From Vanilla planifolia (Eukaryota > Streptophyta > Magnoliopsida > Asparagales > Orchidaceae): a stretch of 64,000 nucleotides of DNA. Where the stretch lies: the NCBI GenBank assembly GCA_023846275.1, contig CM043869.1, positions 21,930,237-21,994,236 of the forward strand. The letters run 5' to 3'. Shown here one piece after another: positions 51,120-62,465 of the stretch. Every line of letters begins with the position of its first letter. Within the stretch, counting starts at the first letter, position 1. Under the pieces are notes generated by a model. It saw only the letters and a list, made by a program, of their open reading frames with translations, was not told the origin of the DNA and ran no database searches. Position numbers and translations under genes: made by a program.

Positions 51120-53750
51120 ATGAAGCAGGTCCTACAAAAAGTGCATTGGCATACAAATGGTCAATAATGGCATTCACTAATAAAATAACCATTGCTTACA
51201 GTAAGGAGCACATGTGCTAGTTGTCTGCATGCAAGATTAATGCATTGCTAGGGCTACATTACACGAAGATATCCACTGCATATATAGCTATAGTATAATA
51301 AAGTTACAGGCACACCTTAGCATGCACCAACCATTATGCATATTATATCATGCAAAGGTTGCTTCGTCATGTGCCATGCCACATTGATATTCCCTCTTAT
51401 GGCTACACACAGAAAAGTAACCCAATAAAGCTTTACCTTATACATGAGAAAGTATTCTATAATGCTAAAAATCCAAAACAAATCTACTTTTAGGGCCCCA
51501 TAAGGTGCATGCACAATGTTGTAGCAAGCACTATTCTTTATGATGCTTTATTAGAGGCACAGCCCAACATGCACAAACCCTTTCGCATATTTCACCATCC
51601 AATTTTTACTTCAACATATACTACAAAATGCCACACATTGCACCTTTTATTTTTTTTAATATTGTATATTGTAATAATTTTGTCAAGAAGGAAGGCAAGT
51701 TCCTAATAATGCATCACCTTATCTTTGCATTAACTATCTAAAGCTCTAAAATTACCTAAAATGTTGCACTATGTGAACCCAACCAATCACATGTAATTGG
51801 TGTTGTTCGGTGCACATCAACAAGTGGCTACACACAGAAATAGTTTTCTGCTGTGCCTACAAAAAGTGCATTATCACACATAAACATAATGCTGTAGCAT
51901 GATAGGTGCTATGTTACATGTGTAGCTACAATAGCATACAGCTAAGGTGGTATCCAAGCATGCATAAACCCTAGCTCGTATTGCATCATCAAACTTTTAC
52001 TTCACCTCAAGCTATATTATAACTCACATTAACCCATGTAGATTGCAAATTAACTTGATTCCATAAATTAAGAAGGAAGTTCCCCAATCAGGCATCTTAC
52101 ACATGCACCAGCAACCCATATTGTTAAAAATCAAAAGAATGTTACGCTTTGTAGTCCTAAATTACCATGCACATAAGATGGTGTTATGTTCGCACAAACT
52201 AGTTGTCATTCAAGTAAAAAGTAATATAGCTTGCATAGGTCTTTTCCATGCATGTGAATGCAAAAATGTGTGACTAGGTGTGTAGTCCATAATGCACAAT
52301 CCCTAGTAAATGTTTTACCATCCAACGTTTGCTTCACTATGGGCCACATTAAGCCACACAATTTCCTTTATGGATTACATGTTGTGACCCTTCTAATAAG
52401 AAGACAGGTAACTCTTTTAATAAGGCAACACCTTATCCATGTGTGAAAAGCTTGATTAGCTAAAGTAATAAAAAATTACATATTGTAGGCCCCACCAACC
52501 AAATGCATAGCATGTTGTAAATCGCATGCAGATTGGCTAGCATGCATGCACACACTATTACGAAACACCCAATGCTCTACTACACTTGTAAAAGTAACAA
52601 CACGTGGCTAAAGCCATAGCCATGCATGCACAAACGTTAATGCATATTCCTCCATCCAACATCTACTTCACCTTGAGTTGCACTACATCACACATTGCCC
52701 CTTAATGATTGCATATTCTTCTTATTCTATAAAGCAAGAAGACAAGTCTTATAAATGAGCATCATCATATCAATGTGTGTGTAATCCACATTGCTAAAAA
52801 CAACTAAAAAGTTAAATTTTTTTTGTCCAACCAATCATGTACATCAAATTCCAGAGATGCATATGGTTGATAGTCATTTAGGGACATTATTACAATGTGT
52901 AGTTTATGTGCATCGATAATAGTGCATAGCCATGGGTGCATGCTAGCATGAATAAAACCTAGTCCATACTGTACCATCCAACATCTAGTTCACCATGACA
53001 TGCACCATGCCTCACATTGCCTTTACATGTTGCATAATGTGACAATTCCATCAAGGAAGAATGAAAGTCTCCTAATAATGCATCTTATCCTAGCATCAGC
53101 AACCTATAGCGCTAAAAATCTTTAAAATATTACACTTTGTAGGCCCTACCAACCATGGACATATGTTACCTCAAGCCATGCATGGACTTGCTATAATGCC
53201 CATAGACTACCTTTTCACATGTGTAGCTATAACAGCATGAGCATTGGGCCACTGAGCAACATGCAAAATACTCTAGTGCATATTGAACCATTAAACTTCC
53301 CTTTTGTTTTGGGCAACCCCATGCTACATGTTACCCCATGCAAATAGCATATTATGACAGTTATTCCAATGAAGAATGCAGGTCACCTAATAAAGAATCT
53401 ACTTATCCAAGCATCAGAAGCCCATAATGCTAACAATTCTAAGAAAGGTTACACTTTGCAATCCCCACAAGTCAATTACAAAGGATGTCATATGGTGTGC
53501 TTGGACAAGATGCCATGCATGCAATTATAGTAGCATGAACGTAAAGCTACAACTCAACAATAAAAAACCTTAGCACATATTGCACCATCCAAGTTTTGCT
53601 TCTCTACGAGCCACACTTCATACATAGCTCCTCTTAGATTGTAAATTATGACAATTCTATCAAAGAAGAAAACAAGTCTCTTAATGGAGTTGCATCACAT
53701 CCTTGCCCAAGTAATAAAAAGTAATGAATAAGGTAAAAAAAATATGACAC
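51120..53750 (-). repeat. Array B block 2: rDNA spacer subrepeats, about 320 bp, 8 copies
   Basis: Same repeat as 43.0-47.7 kb. The caaaccctag...accatccaac landmark lies at about 51322, 51570, 51960, 52291, 52625, 52949, 53260 and 53560. The block lies between the 26S 3' end of unit 2 and the external spacer of unit 1, exactly the place of an intergenic spacer, which identifies array B as rDNA spacer. Confidence 0.92.
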
Positions 53751-54076
53751 ATTTTGCCACTTCATTAGAACCACAATTGGTATCACTTTAAATAAGGAAG
53801 CAAGAAAGTAAGAAATTGTTTTTAAACCTACGTGAAATCTTTGGAAATGTATGGATGAATCTAATATGACATAGGATTGGATCTCAAAAGGTAATGATAA
53901 TTTTTGGAGAAGGAAAAGTGTTATAAATCTCACATTGCCCCATCAACATCAATAATAGCCAATGTAAGGCATTTCAGCCATGTAAATTACATAGTGAGCA
54001 AGCAGAGTAAGCTAAGCCATTAAGTATGCAAGAAAGGCATGTTTTGTAACTTTTATGACATCCATGTCTTTGAAGT
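53751..54076 (-). other. Spacer just downstream of 26S (unit 2)
   Basis: Follows the 26S 3' end on the minus strand and matches 47691-47937 of unit 1. No obvious Pol I terminator motif could be named. Confidence 0.7.
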
Positions 54077-57054
54077 GATGAATTCAGGGGACATAAGATT
54101 TGACTTCAGTAGATCATGATAGTAAGGTTAGTCCATCACTAACAATACCTCATTACAAATTTAAGCCTTCTATAAAGGATTCAACCCACCATTCATACTT
54201 AGCTGTCATTTCTTATGTTGATAATGCCATCCAACTTTCCCAATTCTAGGCAAGCTTATGGTCGTGTACCTTTGGGGTGTTAAGCCCCACTATTGACAAA
54301 TAAGTGAACTATGCACCTAGATGTTAGAACTTATTGTGGATTTTGACATAAAGGTGTTCAATTATAAGCATACATAAGATAGCTTCATGTCATTGGTGTT
54401 TCAACCAAGCATGATGATCAAGTATGTGAATTAGTTGTTTCTCTCATATTAGGTTAAATTATTATCACAACACATTCATTTGTTAGTTAAAACTAAAATG
54501 TTTCATGATCATCCAAACCCAGCTCTTATTCCCTTTTAGTGTGTGAACAATTCAACGCTTGGTGAATTTTGCTTCCTAATTATGGAAGTAATTTATATGG
54601 AAGAATCAAAAAGTAATAACACTATTAATGCTTGGTTGGAACAAACTAGTTATCCTAGTAGTATCTTTTTTTAAACCTAAAGCTTTAATTCTAAAAACCT
54701 AAAAGATTGATAGACTATGCTTTCATGATTCATATTCATATGAAGAATCTGAATAAAATGAGCTTTTACCTTTTTTTCACAAGATAGTTTTTGTCTTATT
54801 CAGTTCATCCTAAGACATCTACGTTATCCTTTAAAAAATATATTACCCCAACAAAACACCCTACGCAAATACGTCTTCTACTCAGATCGACCCATCAATG
54901 CAAAGCTTGAGGAAAAAGAACAGGCTAGGCCCCATCTCATAGAATATGTAAAATAACTTTTAAATTTGTGTCATTTCAATTCTACTGTCATACCAACACC
55001 CATTTATACTACACCTCCTAAGTCATTTCACTTAGCTAAACTAGAGGTAAGCTGAATAGGTCTCTTTTCCACAGACGTTCTACTAGGGTCATTCTATTGA
55101 TTGTGCCTTTGCCTGATAGTTGGTAAAGACAATAGGAATCTTGTTAATTCCATTCATGTGCTTCACTAATTAGATGATGAGATATTTTGTTTCAATAAGA
55201 GTCTCATTGTTACTCTAGCCATTTACACACACTTGGTTGAATTTCTTCACTTTTATATTCAAAGCACTAGGTAGAAATCACATTCTATGAGCATCCACAA
55301 GGACCATAACAATGGTTTATTTTAATAAAAAATAGATACTTTATGTTTATACTAGTTTTGAGTTAATTGCTTAATGACCAGGGCAAACCCTCTTCGGGGG
55401 TCACTCCCAATTTGTCCTCTAGTTAGTAAGAATTGACCCACTCTTGTCACTCTAGTAGCTTGGACAATCTACCAATAATTGATGGGTTTGGGATTAGAAA
55501 ACCCATGCCAAACCTTAGAGCCTGCCTTTTACATGAAGTTATCGATCCATTTTGTCAACCTCCTTTGCATACAACGATCCATTATTTAGATGCTATTCAC
55601 CTCAGAGACCTAATGTGGTTAAGATTACAATCGGGTATGGAAGGTAGTGGGCCATCTAGATTTTAAAGGGTCACTGGGTTGCATAAAAAATTGCTTAATA
55701 AGTAGTGCTATTCCAACCACTTTGCCAGAACTCTGACTGAGCCTTTTTTAGGGCCAACATGTAATAACGATGAAAGAAGAACTCTTCTTGAGGCTTCCAC
55801 TATTATCTCTGGAAAACTTGACATTGCCATCAACTGTAACATCTCAGCTCGAGAATTTTGACTCAACTCTTTTTTGAAGCTCATGTCGAATAGCACTCTT
55901 TAAAGGGTTTCTGTAATCTCTTAGGATTGACTAATCCATTTGCAATTGTCATCCAAATGGAAGCTTCCTCTTTTCAACCATTAAAGTTCTTATTTCAATA
56001 TTTGCAACTACCACCATGATTTACTTATTGAATGTTGAATGTGGGCTTACATCCTATGTCTTGCAGTGACCATTGCACCCTTTTACTTTTTAAGGCTTTA
56101 CATTACACCATTTCCTCTATTCACTTGGTTTACCTAATAGAACTTAGATAGTGGCACCAATTATTTTGAGGGAAATTTAAAAAGGAACGATGTACTAGAA
56201 GGTTTGATTAGTCTTTTTCCTCTATATCAAAGTCAGATGAACAATTTGTATGTTAGAATCAGTACAAGCCTCCACCAAAGTTTCATCCTGTATTGTACTA
56301 TTTTGGCATAATTCACCAGCATTTTTGTCCTAATCGGCATGCTTTAACCCAACACCTTCTATTCTTGCTCACCCATCAACTTGTAAGCATGTTAAACTCT
56401 TTGGTGTACATTTCAAAACATGTCAAAAAATGAGCCAATTGGCGATCGCGAATGGGTATAGGGCCACCATGGCATATCTCAATGGTGTGAGCATGGTGAC
56501 CAAGCACGATGACAATTTCTCCAAGGGAAACATTTGTTCTAGCTCATGCCATTCTGATTGCTAGAGATGAGTTGCTCCTCAAGCCATGCAACAAAACATA
56601 TAATGGCATTCTGCATCCAGCTGAGGTGCACCATTGGCCTCTATTTGCATTCCCTCCTAACTATTTCAAGCACAATTGGACTCTATTTTGAAATTCTTTA
56701 TAAACTTTCTTTTATATTGGTTTGTTATTGGTCTCTAATAATTGTTCAGTATTGAATGTAACTTGAACTCAATTTTTTTTCTTTCCCAAATAACTTGACC
56801 CATTGATAGTGGCTAGTGTAGTAATAGAGTATGAGTTGAATAGGCCTCTCTTCCTCCAAATTACCCCTTCTAAGGGACTTAATCTCAATCTGTTTTTGGT
56901 GACACAATAATTTGGGCTTTAGACTACTCGATTTCCGCACAAGGCTAGTCTTGTGTCGCTCAACGTTACCTAGGGAATCCTCAAACGTTCCTTCTCCTTC
57001 ACTTATTTATATGCTTAAACTCAGTGGGTAGCCTCATCTAACATAGAGTTATGA
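54077..57054 (-). pseudogene. 26S rRNA relic, almost full length (unit 2)
   Basis: A decayed large-subunit rRNA gene covering about 3.0 of the usual 3.4 kb. Plus-strand landmarks from the 3' end are aaaggattcaaccca (54174), the sarcin-ricin region as gtttctctcatattagg (54437, expected gttcctctcgtactagg), gtgaacaattcaacgcttgg (54541), gagcttttacc (54760), cctcctaagtcatttcactt (55014), ttggttgaatttcttcactt (55233), atttgcaactaccacca (55999), gaggtttgattagtcttt-like DNA (56200), cctccaccaaagttt (56270), aacgttacctagggaatcct (56963) and tatgcttaaactcagtgggt (57010) near the 5' end. The order is complete. Changes at the sarcin-ricin loop and other invariant sites mark it as a pseudogene. Confidence 0.96.
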
Positions 57055-57287
57055 TTCTGCACCATAGAACATGGAGTTGGATTTGTGAGTAAGATCTACT
57101 TGTCACAATGCAACATTTATTCCCACTAGCTAACACCAAATAACTTGATGCTATCCAAGACTTATCGCATTGATAGTCGACCATCAACCAATGCTTCAAC
57201 ATGTCATTTTTTAGCATAGGGTCCCATTGATCATGTCCAAATAAGGGCTGAACCCCAAAGAAATGATTCTTAGCTTTTAAAAGGAGT
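57055..57287 (-). other. ITS2 (unit 2)
   Basis: The 233-bp spacer between the decayed 26S and 5.8S genes. It has no other recognisable feature. The size is normal for a plant ITS2. Confidence 0.85.
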
Positions 57288-57453
57288 GATATGTCACATT
57301 ACAACCTTGCAAGCATGCCCTTACCTTTCATCCTTGGGCACAACTTGCATTCAAAAAATGGATGGTTCACGAAACACTACAATTCATATGTATCACTTTT
57401 TGCTTCCTTCTTCATCAATGCATATGCCAAGATATCCTTTGTTAAGAGTCATT
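57288..57453 (-). pseudogene. 5.8S rRNA relic (unit 2)
   Basis: About 165 bp, the normal length. Plus-strand blocks gcaagcatgccctta, gggcacaacttgcattcaaa, gatggttcacga, cttcttcatcaatgca, agatatcctttg and agagtcatt follow the reverse complement of plant 5.8S in full order. Several CpG positions have become TpG or CpA, for example gttcacga where plants have gttcgcgg. Confidence 0.95.
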
Positions 57454-57683
57454 TGATGATCCACTACCAAGCTCTACTTGATCTCGTAATGCACAGCATG
57501 CTCATTGCTAGCATAACATTTTCTCTCCCTTGACACATGATTGCACTCATAGGTTGTTGATTATTCCCCACAACATCAAGTTCAACATTGATGCAAGAGC
57601 ACATGTAATGGAAGAATTCAACATCAAATAGCTATCATGCCCTCACAAGTTACATAGATTGCTCGATTATTCATAGCTCTCAT
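57454..57683 (-). other. ITS1 (unit 2)
   Basis: 230-bp spacer between 5.8S and 18S, partly alignable with the 225-bp ITS1 of unit 1 (for example at ctcattgctagcataacatt). It is short compared with the long ITS1 of some conifers, which is a mild argument about lineage only. Confidence 0.8.
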
Positions 57684-58375
57684 TAATGATTACTCTACAA
57701 GTTCATCTATGGAAACTTTGCTGCAACCTTTCATACTTCCAAATCAAAGGTTCAATGAACTTCTTGTAAAGTTGCAATTGGCAAACCATCTACACTGTAA
57801 TGACCTGAACACATGGCTAGACTATTCAATTAAGAAAGTAATGGGTTGTGTGTACAAACGGTAGAGATGAAGTCAACATGAGCTAATGACTCATGCTTAC
57901 TAAAACTTTGTCTTTGGCATCCAACGATTGTAATGATCTATCCTAATCATGTTGAAATTTTCATAAGATTTTCCAGGCCTTTTGACCAAAGAAATGGACT
58001 CATTGAATGCATCAATGTTGCACACCTGTGGCCTAAAACATCTAAGGGAATCACAAAGTTATTATTGCCTTAAACTTTCATGTCTTAAGTAGTAATAATC
58101 CCTTTAAGAAACTAGCCATAAATCTTTTCCCTGCCAGCTAATTAGTAAGCTAAGGTCTCATTCATTAACAAAATTAACTAACTAAATGTCTCCCTCAGGT
58201 AAGAATGATGATGGACCATTGTAATAGATTTAAGAAAGAGCTTCAATTCTATTAATCGTTATTATGTTTGGACTGGTAAGCTTCCCAATGTCCAGTCAAA
58301 TTCAGCCATAGGATCCACTTGAAGTGGGGCCCATTTATTAATTCCTTTAAGTTTCAACCTTGTGACAATACTTCC
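57684..58375 (-). pseudogene. 18S rRNA relic, 3' part (unit 2)
   Basis: Runs from the 3' end (taatgattactctacaagtt) through gggttgtgtgtacaaacgg (decoding region, 57843), gatctatcctaatcatg, catctaaggg, ggtctcattcattaac, agaaagagcttcaattctat, tttggactggtaagcttccc and aattcctttaagtttcaacc to aatacttcc at 58375, where the LINE interrupts it. It is better preserved near the LINE than unit 1, which has lost about 20 bp at this border. Confidence 0.95.
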
Positions 58376-59209
58376 ATTAAAATTTTAGGCAGATGAAATC
58401 ATTAGAAGACTTGTTTGTTGACCACATTCTCTGATATCGATAAAATTTGAAATGGACATAATATTAATTATTCTTTGATTAAGTGTGGTTCTACGAGTAA
58501 CGGTGGGTTTGAAGTTAAGAAAGAGTAAAAAAAGAGGGATATGGTGTAACCTTCCCCAGCATCAGAGGTGGGTGTAGTTGCTTTAATCTTGGTAGGTCAT
58601 AATCATGAGATCCTAGCATTGTTATTGTAGTTAATGCTAAAGAGTACTATAGCGTGACACTCAAGAGAATGTAAGAAATATTATGGAGATGTCATTATAT
58701 TTTCCAGAGTTAAGTGAGGTATGTCGTGAAGTGAATTCATTTATGAATGATGATGGTAATTATTCTAGGATGCGGGATGTAGTAGCTATGGCTTTGAATA
58801 TATCAACATAGATAGAGGAGAATGTAGAAAAAATAAAAATAAAAAAGTGAACTAAAGTTAAATGTGCTTATAAAATCATGTGATGTATCAAAAGAGAATG
58901 TTATGCATCCTAATAATACTGAGAAAATAGATTCACAAAGGTGCACCAGAGGTGCTTATGACAATGACAATGTCATTATGAAGGAAAACTCTTTGAATAG
59001 TAACCATATAGTTTGTGGTCTAGTTGAAGTGAGTTTTAGGGATGGTCTTATAGTATGGCATTTAAGCAATGGAAATAGTTTTTTAATGGAGGTTCATCCG
59101 GAAATTACATAGAGAGACTTGGAAAACGTTGATGTGAAAATGCTTGTACTAAAAGATACCTCCATTATAAATGTTGAAATTCACCTTTCAAATGAGGGTT
59201 GTGATGGTT

Positions 59210-59790
59210 GAGTTTGATTCCACCAATTTAGTCTTGTTGGTAAGGTGTATTATAGGTCATCTATCTTTTCAATGGATTGCTAGGCTTCTCCAAAGTTGAT
59301 GGGGGCATTTTATTACATTCTAGATTTTGGACTTATCTACTTGCTAATTTTGTCTACAATTTGAGTCAGTTACTAATAGAGACTAAGTGTGGTGTGGTGG
59401 TCCATTATAATTACTTGGCCTTGCAATGGGATTGGATATGTGGACACTTAGATTTAGGAAAAGTACTTTACCAATTATATGTGCCCTAATATTGAATCAT
59501 TTTGCTAGCACTCCCCCTTATTCATTGGGACATAGAGAACATTTTGCACATCATCAAGGTCATGAATGAGCCTATTTAGATTGATGATTGGATGTTTGGC
59601 ATGCAAAGTTTTGTATTTGTAAGAGTATTTCTTATAATTGACCTCTCTAAGCCTATTAGAGTAGAAATGTGCCTAAATTGACCATCGGTTCAATTTTTTT
59701 AATGGTTTGAATATGAGAGACTTCCCCTATTTGCTTCATTTCTAGGAAAATGGGACATGCATCTGAGCTATGTTCAACTAATGAGTGAAA
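59210..59790 (+). pseudogene. LINE DUF4283-like domain and zinc knuckle
   Basis: The N-terminal protein part of plant LINEs, probably for RNA binding. The readings FSLVGKVYYRS (about 59228), CGVVVHYNYLAL (59391), FVFVRVFLIIDLSKPI (59610-59657) and FEYERLPLF (about 59707) match plant DUF4283 proteins ('..ARV.V.IDLSKPLP..', 'YE.LP.FC..CG'). After a frameshift GKMGHASELC (about 59746) is a near-intact second half of the CCHC knuckle. Stops lie between the blocks. Confidence 0.85.
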
Positions 59791-60224
59791 CCAAAATACC
59801 AATGTAGCTAAGAGTTCCTATCCCATTAAGACAAGATCATATCAAGAAGAGAATAAGGGGATAACCGCAATGTTGTGGGAGATGGAAGCTGATGATGATA
59901 AATGATAAGGTTTGAAATCTTTGATGGTTGTGCAACCTAGCAAGAGAAGAATATTTTTAGCAACACAATAGACGAGTAAAGTAAATAGGAAATATAAGAG
60001 TATGAAGGTCTTTAGTAAGCATTACAAGTTGGAAGAGGAGGCACAAGCCATGCATAAGGATAGATCTAGATCTAATCATGAAGGGTATATTAGGGGCTCA
60101 TCCAAGTGGGCATTGAAACAAAAAATGCAAGGGGAAGATAAAATAATTACAAATAAATAAAAGGGTCTCTCACATAAAAGGGTTTATCGACCATTCTACT
60201 CTGAAATATGGCTAGATAGAGATA

Positions 60225-60850
60225 AAGTTAGAAATGAACCAAGCTTATGACAAGGTAAACTAGAAAATTGTGCTAGATAAGATAAAGCATTCATGATTCC
60301 CTACTCTTTGGTGGGATTCGATTGAGGATTATATCAAGGAACCAAGATTTTAAATTATGTTATCGATATTTGTTTGCAATGGATTGAAGCAAATAGGGCT
60401 CTTAAATAATGTTGTTCACTCTGGCCCTATCTATTTGCTAATGTTTTTTAGCATCTCTCATTGTTTATTAATTACCAGCTTGAATTATGGCACCAATTAG
60501 GATCAAGATTAACCCTTCCTTTAGCATGATTATACACCATCTGTATGGTAATGACATCATGATTTATACATGTACAAATTGTTCTCTAGTAAGGACCATC
60601 TAACATATTATGGAGAAATATGGGTATCACTCAGTTAAGTTGATGATTCTTAACAAATCCTTTGCATTATTTAGCCAGGAGATGAAACATCAACGTGCTA
60701 TTCAATTGAAGTATTTGGGCATATCGATTGCAACAACTAAACTTCAAAAAAAGGAGTTAAAAACATTGTTAATCATATTAAAAACTATGTCAAAATGTAT
60801 GTTACTGTCACTATCGATGGTGGCTTGTATTGTTATGATAAACTAAGTGT
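60225..60850 (+). pseudogene. LINE reverse transcriptase relic
   Basis: MNQAYDKVN at 60234-60260 is the RT block 'D..KAYDRV.W'; GLKQ near 60380 recalls 'GLRQG'. The catalytic box reads YGNDIMIYTCTN at 60544-60579, where plant LINEs have YADD: the first catalytic aspartate is asparagine. It is followed by KSFALFSQEMKHQ and LKYLGISI (60650-60725), the conserved 'NKS...FS......LG....KYLG.P' stretch. The central RT region is shortened. Confidence 0.85.
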
Positions 60851-61257
60851 TAATTACTATTCTTTCTTATTAATTCGCACACTCATTAATTATGAGTGGC
60901 ATTATTATATAGTTGGAGAAATTTTTGCATCATTATATATAGAGTAGTTCAAATGTTAGTTCCACATTACATTATGCCTACTGAAAACTAGTAACTTTTC
61001 CTAAGGAGTACGAGAGACTTACAGTTTGTAGTTTGTCCACCTAACACTTAATGTTGATTGCAAAACACTGTAGGATAGTTATCACTCAAGAATGTGATTT
61101 ATAAGTTCAATCCCTTACCTCCAAGTACATTATGACAAGTAACATTTCTCATATGTTGTACGATGCATCTCATATATGTCAATTACGCAATATTACAGCC
61201 CTTAGACTACAAATAATATGGTTTTGTCGATTGTTATGAGTCATTCAATTTCATTTT

Positions 61258-61480
61258 TTGGATAAATGGATTGGCATGCTTACTATTACTACTTATCCAA
61301 CCCTTGTTGCCATGGAGGCAGAGCATCTATCATTTGTAGTAAAGTTGGTTAAAGTGCCTAGTGTGTGGGATCACCAAAAGATTATATTGTTATCTATACC
61401 TATGCTTCAAATAAATAAGGATATGTTATTGGACTTAGAGAATATTTATAGAAACTTGTATAAAAGATACCATTAAGGAA
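61258..61480 (+). pseudogene. LINE C-terminal linker relic
   Basis: The open reading SFVVKLVKVPSVWDHQKIIL with LLSIPML (about 61330-61410) resembles the plant LINE region after RT that reads 'V.DL..P....WD...I..LF.P'. It lies between RT and RNase H as expected. Confidence 0.55.
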
Positions 61481-61914
61481 GGTCACATGGGTTTAAAAAG
61501 TGCAACTGCACCCCTAGGTAAATATTTTCTAATGGAGATTAGTGTTAAATCTAATTCTGACTCACTCATGGCTTCATGCAAGGGGGATTGAGACATTAAT
61601 TTTTTAGCTTCTTTGTTGGATGTCTATGATTGTGTGGGCGGCTAAAGCATCTTAATCGATTTCTTTTGCTATTTTGTCATTATTCCATTTTTGGCTTAAT
61701 CAAAATCAGTATGCACATGTAGATAAGGCACTCGATTTAGCTATACTTCAATTGAACATTTTAATTGCAACTATTGCTTTCTTAAACTCTCCAATCCCAT
61801 TTAATGGATGGTCTAATAGGCATGATGGGCTATTTATTGCCTTTTTTGGACTCCTTCAATGAGTTGAATTGAATTCAATTATTACATAGATATACATGAT
61901 GATTTTAATGGTAG

Positions 61915-62345
61915 AATCATTATTTTATATGAGATGACATGGGTAGACCTTTTACTATTATAGGAAAAATATTAGTTTCAGGTCTAGCTTTGATCATGGA
62001 GACTATTACTATTCTTAAAGCAATGGAACTTCTTAGATCATTACTTCTTAATGTGGAGATAATGGTGACTGAATCAGATTCTACTAGCACCATTGCTATA
62101 GTGAACTAGTTACTTTTGTATATAAAAAAATATGCATTCCTATCATAGTGTTATTGCATATTTTTCATGTTGTGAAGTCCCTCAAGGTGTCCCACATAAT
62201 GCACAAGCAAAGAATGGTACAGATTGTGTCACTCATGAAGCACTTTTGTTTAATTTTATTTAAGACTAGGGAAGGCCCCTTCTTAAACCACTTCAACTTT
62301 GTCCTTTTATTAATTTTGTATTTAAACCTCCTTAAGAAGAGTATG
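61915..62345 (+). pseudogene. LINE RNase H relic
   Basis: The reading METITILKAMELLRSLLLN and then VTESDSTSTIAIVN (61995-62110) matches the plant LINE RNase H pattern with helix 'EA.A...GL..A...G' and strand 'VE.DS..VV..IN'. The same domain is the main part left in unit 1. The catalytic D of ESDS is preserved; the first DGS motif is not readable. Confidence 0.8.
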
Positions 62346-62378
62346 TAATATTGTACCAATAGTTTATCAAGGAACATA

Positions 62379-62465
62379 AATACTTCCCCAGAACCCATAG
62401 AACCACTCCAAATGGTGCTTATGGCATTGGAAGTGTTCTTCATTTATGGACTGGTGGATGGTGAT
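62379..62465 (-). pseudogene. 18S rRNA scrap between two LINEs (unit 2)
   Basis: tacttccccagaaccca (62381) corresponds to the 18S sequence tactccccccggaaccca directly beyond the LINE site, then aatggtgc and tcatttatgg follow in 18S order. The match fades near 62465, where the next LINE begins. The rest of the 18S 5' part is not in the window up to its end. Confidence 0.65.

Larger units (their letters stand above)
58376..62378 (+). mobile_element. Plant LINE inserted antisense in 18S (unit 2)
   Basis: A non-LTR retrotransposon of about 4.0 kb. In order it carries a DUF4283-like region with a CCHC zinc knuckle, RT fragments, a C-terminal linker and RNase H, then a tail with ttaagaagagtatgtaa. 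The endonuclease expected between zinc knuckle and RT is missing or unreadable; only about 400 bp separate them, so it has internal deletions. It is full of stops. The nonanucleotide aatacttcc occurs at the left border (58367-58375) and again at the right (62379-62387), where 18S resumes, as a probable target-site duplication. Confidence 0.9.

Noticed and set aside
25855-53750. Repeats resembling a CRISPR array
   Set aside because: Units are 310-380 bp, adjacent and diverged, without short identical repeats and unique spacers; this is plant satellite and rDNA spacer DNA.
55433-55666. Open frame of 77 codons
   Set aside because: Lies inside the decayed 26S rRNA gene, which reads on the other strand; no protein family match.
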